Of a DNA stretch of 64,000 bases, positions 34,391-47,010 are shown piece after piece. The DNA is taken from positions 1,186,501-1,250,500 of the forward strand of contig JAIGNY010003759.1 of assembly GCA_020152595.1 (NCBI GenBank), read 5' to 3'. Position numbers and translations under genes: made by a program. Source of the DNA: Chiridota heheva (Eukaryota > Echinodermata > Holothuroidea > Apodida > Chiridotidae). Below the pieces are notes generated by a model. It saw nothing but the letters and a program-made list of their open reading frames with translations. It searched no databases and had not been told where the DNA came from. Within the stretch, counting starts at the first letter, position 1, and each line of letters starts with the position of its first letter.

Positions 34391-35119
34391 TGACATGTAT
34401 GTAAGGTATTCTGTGCTGTTGTAAGAATTGTGGACAATAATTTTGTACCAGATCTAAAGGACATGGAAATGATTATATATTGGTGCTTGCTAATATATTT
34501 AATGGTAATAATTGCTTATAAATAAACCAGCATGATAGAAATTAGGAAACAATGTGATTGAAATAAGGCATAATAGTCATACCAAACATCACCACAAGTG
34601 GTATTGCTAGTTCAAGCATAATCATGATTTGAATGTATAAGTAATCTATGCTAAAGTTTCTAATTGTAACTTGCAAGGAACACTTATAAATTGCATGAGC
34701 AAGAGGAGTTTGGGGGAGGGGTGGGGGTGTATTGAAACTGATACTGCAGACACAACTTCAGAACATGCATGCATATGCACTGATTTCTGTGCATGAGATA
34801 AGTGAGACATAAGAGATTTTGATAAGGAATGATATTTATTATGTTAAGTATTTTAAGTAAAGAATATTGATAACTTTTTTTGCATCATACTTTGATTTCG
34901 TTTTAACTTATAAGATATCACAGAATATGTTTTCATCCAGTAAAGTTTGTCAATTTTAGTCAAAGGAAGGATAGTATCATCAAACTACATGAATTCTGGC
35001 TAAGATTAGTCCAAAATGATCTTTACAAATTCTCTGCTTGGTCCCATCTTTAGATCATTGTCAGGGTCATTGTCATGTTACAACATCTACTGTACCATGG
35101 GTTCAGAGTTAAGCATTTC

Positions 35120-35665
35120 ATTTCTACAGAAATGATACCAAACTTTAAACTTAAATATCTCCTTAACGGAATAAGATTTTTGAATGCTTTCTTCACCATT
35201 TTGTTTCTTTTGAGGTCCCCTTTCATATAAGATGGACTTGCTTCACCACTTAACTAATCCTTTAACGGAATAAGATTTTTGAATGCTTTCTTCACCATTT
35301 TGTTTCTTTTGAAGTCCTCTTTCATATAAGTTGGACTTGTCTCACCCCTGAACTAATCCTTCAATGGAATAAGATTTTTGAATGCTGTCTTCACCATTAT
35401 TTTGTTTCTTTTGAAGTCCTCTTTCATATAAGATGGACTTGCTTCACCACTGAACTAATCCTTCAACAGAATGAGATTTTTGAATGCTTTCTTCACGATT
35501 TTGTTTCTTTTGAAGTCCTCTTTCATATAAGATGGACTTGCTTCACCACTGAACTAATCCTTCAACAGAATGAGATTTTTGAATACTTTCTTCACCATTT
35601 TGTTTCTTTTGAAGTCCTCTTTCATATAAGATGGACGTGCTTGACCACTGAAGTAATCCTTGAGG
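35120..35665. repeat. ~100-bp tandem array, five units, made from a foldback arm
   Basis: Starts TGATACCAAACTTTAAACTT, as the 31.25-kb arm does. The segment GAATAAGATTTTTGAATGC...CACTGAACTAATCCTT then repeats from ~35167, 35267, 35365, 35467 and 35568. At 31.25 kb this segment is present once. Confidence 0.9.
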
Positions 35666-36389
35666 GGTTCATGTATGAACAGCTTTCCCTACAGTCCCTT
35701 TGCCACAGGATTATGTATAGTTGGGCTCCTTTAGTGGATGATGTCATAGACAAGTCCGTGGGGGAGATTAACTAGACATTATCTCCCGAAAAAGAGTTGC
35801 AAGGGCTGTAAGTCCATGAATCCTGTTTATGTGTATCTAACGTATTTGAAATTAAGGAGAAAAGAATCAAACAGATATTTTCCTTTAAAATCTAAAACAG
35901 GAGTGAACAGGATTAAGTGAGAAAAGTAACTTCCCTAGTAAAAGTAGAACTTCCCTCCAATTTGACAATGTCACAGGTTAATGTACAATTTAAGCTAGGG
36001 GTGTGTACCTTCTCGTCCAATCACATTACAGAAAAATGTATGGTTCCAACTTTTTTTTAATGATTATGAACGTTTGAAAACTGAAATAATTAATACACTT
36101 TTTAATTAGGAAGATTCCTAATTTTAAAGATATTTTTGATATTGATAATGAAAAATTGCCTAGTTATTTGTTTTGTCCTGTATATTTTTGCTATTTCTCA
36201 ACAAAAAAAAGCAATTACAATTATCCACAAAAAAATTGAAAGAATAATCTGTCATATCAGTAACTAAGAATAAGAATGTACATTTTAGAATTTAATTCAA
36301 AGGGAAATATAAATACTGTAGATTATCTGACGGTGCCAGAACTTGCCCCTATCATTACTCATTTTGCACAGTATTTACATCTTTGAACC

Positions 36390-36496
36390 TTAACCCTTAC
36401 TCTACAAGCACTTTTTTGAAAATGTGCCTGGGAGGCGGTGTCAAAGACAGCACCCAAAACAGTGATAATATCGCTGCGTGGTAGGGTAAGGGTTAA
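36390..36496. mobile_element. 107-bp MITE flanked by TTAA, copy 1
   Basis: Begins TTAACCCTTACTCTAC and ends GTAGGGTAAGGGTTAA, an inverted repeat. Interior GCCTGGGAGGCGGTGTCAAA is shared with the copy 122 bp downstream. TTAA ends suggest piggyBac-type mobilisation. Confidence 0.85.
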
Positions 36497-36618
36497 TCAC
36501 AGGCTAATTATTGAAGGGTCCTCTGTCTTCTGGCTCGTTTAGCTTCATTGACACGATGGGCCACCTACCAGGTCCATGCTGCATATATTTTCGAGTTTGC
36601 GCACTTGTCGCGGGTTGA

Positions 36619-36726
36619 TTAACCCTTACTCTACTGGTACTTTTGTGAAAATGCGCCTGGGAGGCGGAGTCAAAGACGAGGCATCCAAAACAACAATAAT
36701 ATTGCTGCGTGGTAGAGTAAGGTTAA
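36619..36726. mobile_element. 108-bp MITE flanked by TTAA, copy 2
   Basis: Same ends and interior as copy 1 (TTAACCCTTACTCTAC, GCCTGGGAGGCGGAGTCAAA, GTAGAGTAAGGTTAA) in the same orientation. Confidence 0.85.
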
Positions 36727-37974
36727 AGGTCTATAGATGTTTAGTCCACGAGAAAGAGCATTGAGTTCTAGACGGAACAGTCTTTAAATCATGTTAATAG
36801 CACGTATTGTTTTTAAATTATGACTGATTAAAGGTTTAGCGATCTGCAGTGAATGCATAATTTAGGGTAAATTTGTGATGTATGACCAGGCGGGTAGCTG
36901 AAGAGCTTTATGTAATTATGTAATTTATGTAATCCTAAGTTTCAGTGTCTGAAAATGATGACAAAAGTCTATTCCTGCTAGATTTTGGTTAAGGGTATGG
37001 TCAACACTTAAAAATGTTTGGTTAAAACTCCTTTCCATTTTTCACAAATGTGTGACTAGCAATTAAAAAACAAAGGGTTTACATTACGAAATAGGAACTT
37101 CTGCCCTGTCATATGTCACAAGAGAAACTGTAAGAGAGAACAAAAATTGCATACAGTAAATTCAAATGCTCTAAAATGGTCAATTTAACTGATTTGGATG
37201 ATTTTTTTTTCCTATTTTCATTATTTTTGATGGACATTCACGTACCTTTAAAAGAACCTGCTCAGTCATTAAGATAGTCATGTGGACAAGGACTTTTGTA
37301 TCCTATTGGATAACCACGTGGTAGCTTTGGTCCTTCACACAACTCGTGCATTAATCTTTTAAAAAGGTTTAGAGTAGTATGGTATCAGTTTATGTGCCAG
37401 GAAATGAGGGCAAAATTATGTACAACACATTGTCTTGAGTATATAAATACAAAGAATTAGAATCAAACTTCAAAATTGTCATGTTGATTTTGTATTTTAT
37501 GTCTTTCCATTCATTGTTTTTGTGAGCATGCAAAGCATAACGCGTACCTATGTACATTATGTCTGTCTGGCTGTCCACATTTTTTCCTCAAATTTCATCA
37601 AAAATGTAAAAGGTTTTCAAAATTCCTCAGAAGTTTCTCAAAGTTTCTTCAGAAGTCCTCAAAGTGTTGCAGTTTAATTATAAATATTCTTTGAAGGTTG
37701 GAATTTCCTTTTAAAAATATTAAATATTTTTTAAAGACTCTTAGGTTAAAGACTAGTTTCCTTAAAAACTCTTCAAACCATTTGATATTTCCTTAGACAA
37801 ATATATCCAGAAGATTTTTGAGTGTCTCACATACAATTCAAGGATTTTATTGTCTTGAAAATCTTCAAAATCTTTGTGCACCAACAGCTGTATTTGGCAT
37901 GATTATTTGATTTTGCCTTTATTATCTTATTCAACAGTTCATTTGCATAAAGTTGTTATACTCAATCAGGGAGT
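36727..37974. other. Intergenic, nothing recognised
   Basis: AT-rich, no gene or clear repeat. Short CCTCAGAAGTTTCTCAAAG-like repeats near 37620-37660. Confidence 0.45.
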
Positions 37975-39111
37975 GTAGCAGGATGAGACTGCAAATGGAC
38001 ATAGGGAGATGCCAAATGGGACATAGAGTGGGAGCCATGTGTGACAAGGTGGGATGTATGTGTGACATATGTGGGATCATGAGATGCTATTGAATCGGAT
38101 GCCATGCTGACATCGGATGGGATGCCATGCAAACATTGGATGGGACATCATGCAGGACATGGGGTGGGACGTCATGTGGGACATGGGGTGGGATGCCATG
38201 GGGCGGGATACAATGTGGGAAATGAGGTGGGATACTATGTGAGAAGTGGGGTGGGATGCCATCTTGAACATGGGGTGAGATAATATATGGGATGCCAAGT
38301 GGGACATAACGTGGGATGCATAGGGAGGGATACCATGTCGGACATAATGTGGGATCCAATATAGGATGAGATGATATGTGGGACATCAGATGGGATGCCA
38401 TGTGGGACATCAGGTGGGATCAGGTGGGATGCCAAGCGGGACATACAGTGGGATGCCATGTGGGGGATAGGGAGGGATACCATGTGGGACATATTGTGGG
38501 ATCCAATGTAGGACATGGGTTGGAATACCATGGGGTGGGATACAATGTGGGACATGGGAAGGGATGTGGGACAAAAGGTGGGAAGCTTACAATAGCACAT
38601 AGGGAGATATACCATGTGGGACATATGGAGGGATCCAATGTTTGGACATAGGATGAGATGCCATGTGAGACATGGAGTGGGAATCTGGGATGCCATGCGG
38701 TACAAAAGGTGTGATGCTTACAATAGCACATAGCAAGAGATACCATGTGTGACATGGTGGAATCCAATGATGGACATAGGCTGAGATGCCTTGTGGGACA
38801 TCAGGAGGGATGCCATGCAGGACCTAAGGTGGGATGCCATGTGGGACATAGAGAGAGATAACATGTGGGACATGGTGGGTTCCAATGTGGGACAGGATGG
38901 GATGTCATGTGGGACAGAGGGTGAGGTGCCATGTAGGACATAGGGTGGCATACCATGTGGGACATTGGTGGGATTCTATATGGGAAACATAGGGAGAGGT
39001 GCCATATGTGGAACCTAGGGAGAGGTGCCATGTGGAAAGTATGATGGGGGCCATGTGGGACATGAATACCACATGTGACATAGGGTGGGGTGATATAGGG
39101 TTGGATACAGG
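37975..39111. repeat. 24-bp minisatellite, left part
   Basis: Diverged units of GATGCCATGTGGGACATAGG then GTGG, mostly 24 bp with variants. Because 24 is a multiple of 3, minus-strand frames encode an 8-residue SHMASHPM-like repeat; this is a by-product. Units are variable, so the array is older than the one in intron 6. Confidence 0.9.
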
Positions 39112-39400
39112 CCAGGAGTGTAGGAAGCTTTCAAAAAGTGGGGGAGCACGACCTCTTAGGAGGCACTTCCCAAGTCCTATACATGTCCCCCAGTCTGTAG
39201 AAAGAATTAGTGATCCCAAAACAACAAAGTAAAAGGGGCACTTCATTTTGAAAGGGGCATTCTTGTAATATGTTTTCTAAAGCGTGTGCACATTCCACCA
39301 GTTCTTGCACCTTTGACAGTAATTGAGGGGCACTTTTCATTTTATGGGGCACATTTTTTGGAAAAGTGTGGGAACTGGAGCCACTTCATACACCTACGTT
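39112..39400. repeat. Dispersed non-coding element, copy 2, inserted in the 24-bp array
   Basis: Matches 33244-33556 and interrupts the minisatellite, with array units on both sides. The insertion therefore post-dates the array's expansion. Confidence 0.8.
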
Positions 39401-40096
39401 GGGATACCTTGTGTGACAGGGTAGGATGCCTTGTGGGATATCATGTGGAACGTGAGGTGGGAACCATGTGGGACATAGGGTGGGGTACCATGTGTGACAG
39501 GGTGAGATGCCACATGTGACATGTTAGGATGCCATGTGTGACATAGGGTACTATGCCATGTGGGACATTGGATGGAATGCCATGTGGGACATGGGGTGGG
39601 ATGTCAAGTGGGACATAAGGTGGGATGCCATAGGGAGGGATACCATGTGGGACATATTGTTGGATCCATTGTAGGAGATAGCATGGGATGCCATGTGGGA
39701 CATAGCATGGGAGCCATGTGGCACGTAGGATGGGATGCAATGTGTGACATGGGGAGGGATGCCATGTGGGACATATGGTGGAATTCATTGTAGGATATGT
39801 GGGACATTAAATGGGATTTCGTGTGGGATATGGGGTGGGATGCCATGTAGGACATGGGGTTGGGTATTATGTGGAACATGAGGTGGGATACCATGTGGGA
39901 CATCGGATGGGATGTCATGCAGGACATAAGGTGGATGCCATGTGGGATATAGGGAGGGGCGCCATGTGGGACATAGGTAGGGTTATCATGTGGGACATAG
40001 GGTGGGATGCCATTTTATTAATTGGGCTGGTCATAAGTCTGCCAATTTGCATTGGCATGCAAGCCATGATGGTGTTTACTCTTCTAGTTTAATGTC
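39401..40096. repeat. 24-bp minisatellite, right part, and its parent element's 3' flank
   Basis: Array units continue to ~40010, then GATGCCATTTTATTAATTGGG...TTACTCTTCTAGTTTA, which matches the flank of the single-unit copy at 23340-23465. The array thus arose inside that dispersed repeat. Confidence 0.85.
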
Positions 40097-40721
40097 AACA
40101 TTTTGCTTATGTTAGTATGTATTGAGAAAATCAAAATCTGTTAAGCATTTATCATTTTACTTTTCCCTGTTGATACGTACATTTGTGATGTATGAATACT
40201 GACATGTTTCTTATCCTTTGTTTTTTAATTGTGTACAAAAACGGCTTGGAGAATACTTGATGCTGACAAACACTTTTTGAATCTTTGCTATATGCCCCCA
40301 GCCAAGATATCAGAGAAGGAAATATTATACATCTTTAACGAATCCTGTTCATTCATTGCAAGTTTTTCATACTGTTATGTCAAGGCAGATAGATGTTCAG
40401 GATATAAAATCATAGGGATAGGCAAAGGCAACATTAGCAAAATTGCTAAAAATCCACTAAAAAACATGAAGAAAGCAAACAATATCATTAAAATTGGTTA
40501 ATTATTTTACAGCTTTTTGAAAAAATTTGTGCAAATATGTAATTTGTGTCTTGTATGAACGGGACATAGTCTCTATTTTCTTATGCAAATCCATTGTTAT
40601 TTAACCCTCTGCCATTTCTCTTTTAAAAGGGAAGAACAATTCTACTGAAGAGGATTTTCTTTTTTTCTTTACTATACCCCTGATTCTAAGAATTTTTTCT
40701 AGGATGTTTACCCCGGAGAAC
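40097..40721. other. Intergenic, nothing recognised
   Basis: A 90-codon + strand frame at 40229-40501 has no similarity I know and no splice context that stands out. Confidence 0.4.
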
Positions 40722-43037
40722 ATTCCATTGAGTGAATGGGAATGGCAATGACCCATCGAATGGGAATGACCCATTTAGTGAATCAGCCATTGAGTGAATG
40801 ATCCATTGAGTGAATGAACTATTGAGTGAATTAGCATTCGGTGAAGTGAATGAACCATTGAGTGAATAGGAATGGTACATCAAAACGAATGGGAATGACC
40901 ATTCGAATGGGAATGACCAATCAAATGCTAATGACCCATTGAGTAAATGGGAATGACCCATTGAATAGGAATGACCCATTGAGTGAATGGGAATGACCCA
41001 TTGAATAGGAATGACCCATTGAGTGAATGGGAATGACCCATTGAGTGAATGGGAATGACCCATTGAATAGGAATGACCCATTGAGTGAATGGGAATGACC
41101 CATTGAATAGGAATGACCCATTGAGTGAATGGGAATGACCCATTGAATAGGAATGACCCATTGAGTGAATGGGAATGACCCATTGAATGACCCATTGAGT
41201 GAATGGGAATGAAAGGAATGACCCATTGAGAATGGGAATGACCCATTGAATGAATCCATTTGGGTTAATGGGACCCATTGAGTGAATGGGAATGACCTAT
41301 TGAATAGGAATGACCCATTGAGTGAATGGGAATGACCTATTGGGTGAATTGGGCTAATGGGAACGACCAATTGGGTCTTTATGGGAAGGACCTAATCGGT
41401 GAATGGGGATGACTGATTGTGTGAATGGGAACAACCATTGACCAAACGACCCATTGAGTGAATAACCATTGAACAAACAACCCATTGAGTAAATGAACCA
41501 TTGAGTAAACGACTTATTAAGCAAAAGACCCATTGAGGGAAGGAGTCATTGAGCATACAACCCATTGAGCGAATGACCCATGCCATTGGGTGAATGAGAA
41601 CGACCATTGAGCAAACAACCAATTTAGTGAACGAGCCATTGAGTAAATGACCCATTGAGCAAACGACCCACCCATTGAGTGAACGACTCATTGAGTTAAT
41701 GGAAATGGGAATCACCCATTGGGTAGATGGGAATTACCCATTGAGTGAATGGGAATCACCCATTGAATGAATGGGAATCACCCATTAAGTGATGGGAATC
41801 ACCCACTGAGTGAATGGGAATTACCCATTGAGTGAATGGGAATCACCGATTGAGTGAATAGGAATCACTTATTGTGTGAATGGGAATCACCCATTGAGTG
41901 AATGGGAATCAACCATTGACTGAATGGGTACCCATTCAGTGAATGGGAATCACCCATGGCATTGAGTGAATGGGAATCACCCATTGAGTGAATGGGAATC
42001 AACTATTGAGTGAATTGGAATCAACCATTGAGTGAACTGGAATCACCCATTGAGTGAATGGGAATCACCCATTGAGTGAATGGGAGTCACCCATTGACTG
42101 AATGAGAATCACCCATTGAGTGAATGGGAATCAACCATTGAGTGAATGGAAATCAACCTTTGAGTAAATAAGAATCACTCATTGAGTGAATGGGAATCAA
42201 CCATTGAGTGAATAGGAATTACCTATTGAGTGAATGAAATCAACCATTGAGTGAATGGGAATCACCCATTGAGTAAATGGGAATCACCCATTAAGTGAAT
42301 GGGAATCACCCATTGTGTGAATGTGAAGCAACCATTGTGTGAATGGGAATCACCCATTGGGTAAATGGGAATCACCCATTGAGTGAATGGGAATCACCCA
42401 TTGAGTGAATGGGAATCACCCATTGAGTGAATATGAATAACCCATTGAGTAAATGGAAATTACTCATTGTGTGAATGAGTGAATGGGAATTACCCATTGT
42501 GTGAATGGGAATAAGCCATTTGAGTGAATGGGAATCACCCATTGTGTGAATGGGAATCACCCATTGTTTGAATAGAAATCACCCATTCAGTGAATAGGAA
42601 TCAACCACTGCGTGAATTAGAATCAACAATTGAGTGAATTGGAATCACCCATTGAGTGAATAGGAATAATTCATTGAGTGCATAGGGGAACGGCACTCAA
42701 TTGAGTGAATGGAATGACCCATTTGGTGAATGGGAATGATCCATTAAGTGAATGCGAATAATCCATGGAGTACATGGGAATGACCCATTGAGTGCATGAA
42801 ATGACCCATTAGGTGAATGGGATCGACCCATTGGGTGGAATGGAATGCCCCATTGAGTGAATGGGAACGACCCATTGGGTAAATGGGATCGACCCATTGG
42901 GTGAATGGGGATGAGGCATTGTGTGAATGCGAACGACCATTGAGCAAACGAACCATTGAATGAACGAGCCATTGAGTAGACGACCCATTGGGCGAACAAC
43001 CCATTGAGCGAACGACCCATGCCATTGAGTGAATGAG
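40722..43037. repeat. 22-bp minisatellite, ~2.3 kb, about 100 units in distinct modules
   Basis: Core unit GAGTGAATGGGAATGACCCA then TT. Modules follow one another: GAATGACCC type (40.74-41.38 kb), GAGCAAACGACCC type (41.4-41.7 kb), GGAATCACCC type (41.7-42.69 kb), GAATGACCC again (42.7-42.9 kb) and the GAGCAAACGACC type again (42.93-43.03 kb). The odd phrase CCCATGCCATTG near 41578 and 43017 supports copying of a whole block. Long minus-strand frames are by-products. Confidence 0.95.
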
Positions 43038-43474
43038 AACCCTGCAGGGATTCTCAACGGGAACCCATGGTTTTACCACTTTCCAGTTTGAATGGGTTCC
43101 AGTTGGCAATCGAAATCTTCTCCTGGGTACTGTAGTTTTATACATTCTGAGTGAAATAGTCAGCTAATCAAAAATTACGCTTTTATCTATATAAAAAAAG
43201 GCTACAAAAGGGGTTCAAAATTTCAGGGTAGTTCTCAGATTTTTTATTTACGGGTTCAGTCTTTGAAAATATTTTTAAAGTCTTTTGACTGACTGTCAAT
43301 CATAACCTTTTTTAACATACTAACTGGGGGATGCCTCCCCCCCCTCCTCCCCATTTATTTTTAATACTTCCTAGTTGTGAGTTTTTTGCCCCTAGGAAAA
43401 TATCCCTATGAAAGTAATATATTAAGATAATAAATTATGGGGGGACAAACAGTAATTATAGGAAAAGCGCTATA

Positions 43475-43860
43475 CTTAGAGGCATAGGAAAGGGGAAAGC
43501 TGCCCCTGAAAAATTTTACTTTTCCGTTAAACATAAAGTTGTAAAAATGAAGTAAACTTATTGCACATTTTGGTAAAACATATTGGAAATTTTGGTAAAG
43601 TATTATAGATTTTTCCAAATGAATAACATTTCCCAAAAATTGAATAAAATTTCCCGAAAATCATAATAGATTCCTGAACAAGTTCCCGAAAATGAATAAA
43701 ATTCAAGAGCATTTTCCGAAAATCGAAGAAAATTGCCTACACAAATTTAACCCCCCCCCTCTCCCCCCCCCCTCCCCACCCCCTCCTTCCCAAAAAAATC
43801 ACTAGGGACAAATTCATCATCAAATTATTTGGACCATATTTTACGTTAAAAATTCATCAT
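43475..43860. repeat. Dispersed repeat shared with 15600-15960
   Basis: GAAAGCTGCCCCTGAAAAATT, many TTCCCGAAAAT units, and a C-rich run at 43750-43787. Confidence 0.45.
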
Positions 43861-43916
43861 TAGTTCATTTCCCGAATATGTATACTAGACTGGTATATTC
43901 CGCGGCTACTTACATT

Positions 43917-44192
43917 TCACTTATGAAATTTCGAGTTTCTCCCTGACCCATACTCCTCTGTGAAGAGACTGAGAATATATCCCTTCAGCCCTTTTACATG
44001 ATTATCCCCATCTCCAGATTTCTTTAAAAAGGCTATGCTGTTAATTGAGAGTATATGGTAAGGATACGAACACTCCTTATCAGAAGCAACCTGCTCTTTG
44101 TCAAAAACAAAATCGGGCAGAGGATTAAAACCAACGGTGTAGCATAAGAAAATAGAGATGTCTGGACGTTTATACACAAATTTGCATATCAA
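43917..44192 (-). CDS. Unrecognised 91-codon open frame, possible exon or relic
   Basis: Minus strand. The frame uses D, E, K, G and P in gene-like proportions, unlike the low-complexity frames around it, and ends SGRNSKFHK with a stop. I do not recognise the product and see no partner exon. It may be a terminal exon, a fragment of a mobile element, or chance. Confidence 0.2.
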   Translation of the reverse strand: MICKFVYKRPDISIFLCYTVGFNPLPDFVFDKEQVASDKECSYPYHILSINSIAFLKKSGDGDNHVKGLKGYILSLFTEEYGSGRNSKFHK

Positions 44193-44384
44193 GACGTAAA
44201 TTCAACTTGAATGTCCTTAACCATTTTAACATTATCCACCACATTGCAGCACCGTACATACATTGTATAACACAACGACATACCAGAACATAGGGGAAAA
44301 TTTCAATCGATTTTGACAGGATTTGATAATTGTATAACAATTTAGCTCATTTTGCTTCTACCTGTTCACAGAGTTGTAACGTTG

Positions 44385-44525
44385 TAACCAAGTCATAATT
44401 TTGCAAGTCAAGTCAGGTCACAAGTCACTTGTTGGAAAATCAAGCCACACGTCATTTGCTCGCAAGTCAAATGAAGTTACAGGTCATTTTCGGCAAGTCT
44501 TGTCAGGTCACAAGTCAAACTAAAG
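44385..44525. repeat. AAGTCAAGTCA-type dispersed repeat, copy 2
   Basis: CAAGTCAAGTCAGGTCACAAG and similar; preceded by GTAACCAAGTCATAATTTTGC as in copy 3. Confidence 0.7.
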
Positions 44526-46182
44526 GTGTTACGACTTTCTGCTATGTATGAAAGTCCACAATGATTACAGAATATGATCTATTTACAAATTATGTTTAAA
44601 GATGGATATGTAGCTATTTATATATTGGTGGAAAGAGTATAACACTCTGAGCAGATCAGCTTTTAAAGTTTGGCAAAAAAAAAATATCATGCAAAATATG
44701 TGATGTGTGGAAGACAGCTAAAAATTTTGAAGTAATTCTTTAAATGTCCTTTGTAAATCTTACTCACTGAAATTATAAGAAAGTCTACTACTGCTATAAT
44801 TTTATGGGGGCATGGGAAAGACCAAAGAAATAAAGCCTAAGGATTAACACACAACAAATACCAAGATCGCCCTAATAGCAAATTTGCCTAAAATATGCAA
44901 ATTGGGGTCTGAGATGTAAATGCTGTAAAATGGTCAATGTCTATAGCCGATCTTGATGATTTTTTTTTTTGCTATAGTTTTTAATAGATTTTTAAAGCAA
45001 TTTAGCAATAATGTTACCGCTACGCGCACTATCAAAATTAATTAACATGCTATAAGGAGCAACAAATGGTCATCGCACATGCCACAATCAAAAAACATTG
45101 TGGTGCTTTAAAATATTTATGTACACCGGACCGAAAATAATTTATCATGCTCGAATTTTGTCTACTCAAAAAGCGAAAAGGGAGTCAGTGGTTGATTAAT
45201 GTAAGCCATCTAAGCCACTTTCAATTGGGTGAACCTGCGGAACACCTCCCCCCCCCCCCTCCCCTCCTTCAAGAGGAATGGCGTGTAGTGGGACGTAATG
45301 TTGATTGCAGGTTGTGATGCAATAGGGCAAGCGCGTAGTCAAGGGGGACCTGTGGGAGCCGCGGCCCCCCTTTGCTGATTGTCCATTTTTGTTTTATGGC
45401 TCCCATGTTATGTCCCAGTTTGTTTCTGAGTTTGTTTTACATACAGTTTAAACTATTCGTCATAGAGGTCGGCTCCCCCCTCTTAAATTCCTAACTACGT
45501 GCCTGCATATAAGTCATGTGGTGGAAAGATATCTGCATTGCATGTCTGATTTCCTGTAGGGTGCACGCTAGCATGTGGAACAGACAGAGGGTGGAATGGC
45601 ATGTGGTACAGACGGTGAAAGGTGTGTTATTAGCTTCGAGGGGGTTTGTATCGTTTTCGATATATGGTTTTCTGATAGAACGATCCTCGAACTTAAAACT
45701 AGATCGTTCTGATTTTGCATAATCTGCACGTCAACTACCCTACCACGAAAACAGGTGACATCCGCAGAAAAACAACAACACAGCAACAAAATATATATTT
45801 TTAAAAGCAATGAAACAAGCAACCCATGAAGTGAAAAATAACGCAATTTACTCATGGTCATCTGGTTATTATCAATAGTTCTGCGCCAAGGCCCAAAACT
45901 CACATTATGACGTCAAATAAGATAAAATCACTTCCTTTTGGAATGAACAATGATATTAAGCGATGATTGGTTAAATTTAAACAGATGTGTGCACTTACTC
46001 GCTCTATTGCGCATTCTACAACGCGCTCCATCGCCAAGCTTTCTGGGGTTTGCGTAACATCAACAGATCGTTTGTTAAACTCTTACAGTGAACTTCATAT
46101 AAGACTCTATCTTGCAAAATTGGTCGATTTAATTCTTGTTTTTGCTGTTTTCCAAATTTCTTTGCCAAAATTTCTCCTCCAG
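44526..46182. other. Sequence before the second gene's exon
   Basis: Contains a C-run at ~45247-45260 and a short relic of the 24-bp array motif at ~45570-45620 (GTGGAACAGACAGAGGGTGG). No earlier exon of the gene at 46183 was recognised. Confidence 0.4.
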
Positions 46183-46328
46183 ATGGCGACGATGAGTACA
46201 TGAGAGCCATGGCTAAGGGTGCCAGAACCACTAAGGCAATCATACATAACCAGGCATACGGGATCGAAGATGGACAGGGTGGCTGCTTTGCATTCTGTTA
46301 CAAGATTATTAAAAGGCGGGGTGTAGAG
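46183..46328 (+). CDS. Internal exon of an unrecognised gene
   Basis: Acceptor TTTCTCCTCCAG, strong donor GAG|GTGAGT. Only one of three frames is open across all 146 bases, ending in phase 0: (x)GDDEYMRAMAKGARTTKA, then IIHNQAYGIEDGQGGCFAFC and YKIIKRRGVE. The composition is that of real protein. I do not recognise the family. The next exon may be at 63963, giving RRGVE-VESAFQPEGRWF across a 17.6-kb intron. No start codon or upstream exon was identified, so the gene's 5' end is unknown; none of the sialidase exons connects to it. Confidence 0.65.
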
Positions 46329-46874
46329 GTGAGTGATGTATTCAATATTAGTGATACAATCTTTTATTCAATTGTTAACGAAAACAAACTGACCAAGCAT
46401 TGTTGTTCTTACTATTCTATTTGGTTTTTGCTCGTTCAGAATAGTAAAAGCAGAATATGTTCTTGCCAAGCTAATACATCTTACAAGCAAAAATCTTTTC
46501 TCTTAAAAACGCTTTGTTAATTTTCATTGTGCTTGTTGGTTATATGTGAAATTTGTAGTTCTACATTTTTTAATTGGGAAAAAAGGAATGTATGTAGTAA
46601 TGCATCTTTTTGATTTGTGCTTCTAATGGCGAAAACGTAAAAGGTATTTCAACAAATTTTCATACCGTCCTAATGTTACAAACTAACATGCTAAATTAAT
46701 GATAGGCAACTTATCTTTATTACGTCATTCAAGTGTATATCACGCATTTACCTTGCCATCACGCGTTCCAAAGCGGATCGCACCACGCATAAAAAAGCAG
46801 TCGGGCGTTAAAATATGAGCACAGTTTTCTCTAAAAATATTAGTAGGCCTACGCGTTACAGCTGCTAATACTTT

Positions 46875-47010
46875 CAAACAGACTTGTAACCAAGTCATAT
46901 TTTTGCAAGTCAAGTCACTTGTTCGCAAGTTAAGTCAAGTCACTTGTTCGCAAGTCAAGTCAACAAAAATTTAACTCGAGTCCAAGTCAGCGACTGAAGT
47001 CAACAACTCT
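46875..47010. repeat. AAGTCAAGTCA-type dispersed repeat, copy 3
   Basis: Repeated CAAGTCAAGTCACTTGTTCG units ending AAGTCAACAACTCTG. Confidence 0.75.

Noticed and set aside
38077-39927. SHMASHPM-like repeat proteins on the minus strand
   Set aside because: A 24-bp unit keeps frame automatically. Units vary freely, no start or splice context exists, and the array is broken by a dispersed element.
40229-40501. 90-codon + strand open frame
   Set aside because: No recognisable similarity, AT-rich and between two repeat arrays; could be chance. Transcript data would decide.
40686-43145. Ser/His/Gly-rich repeat proteins on the minus strand
   Set aside because: 22-bp minisatellite translated in three frames; no sign of selection on protein.
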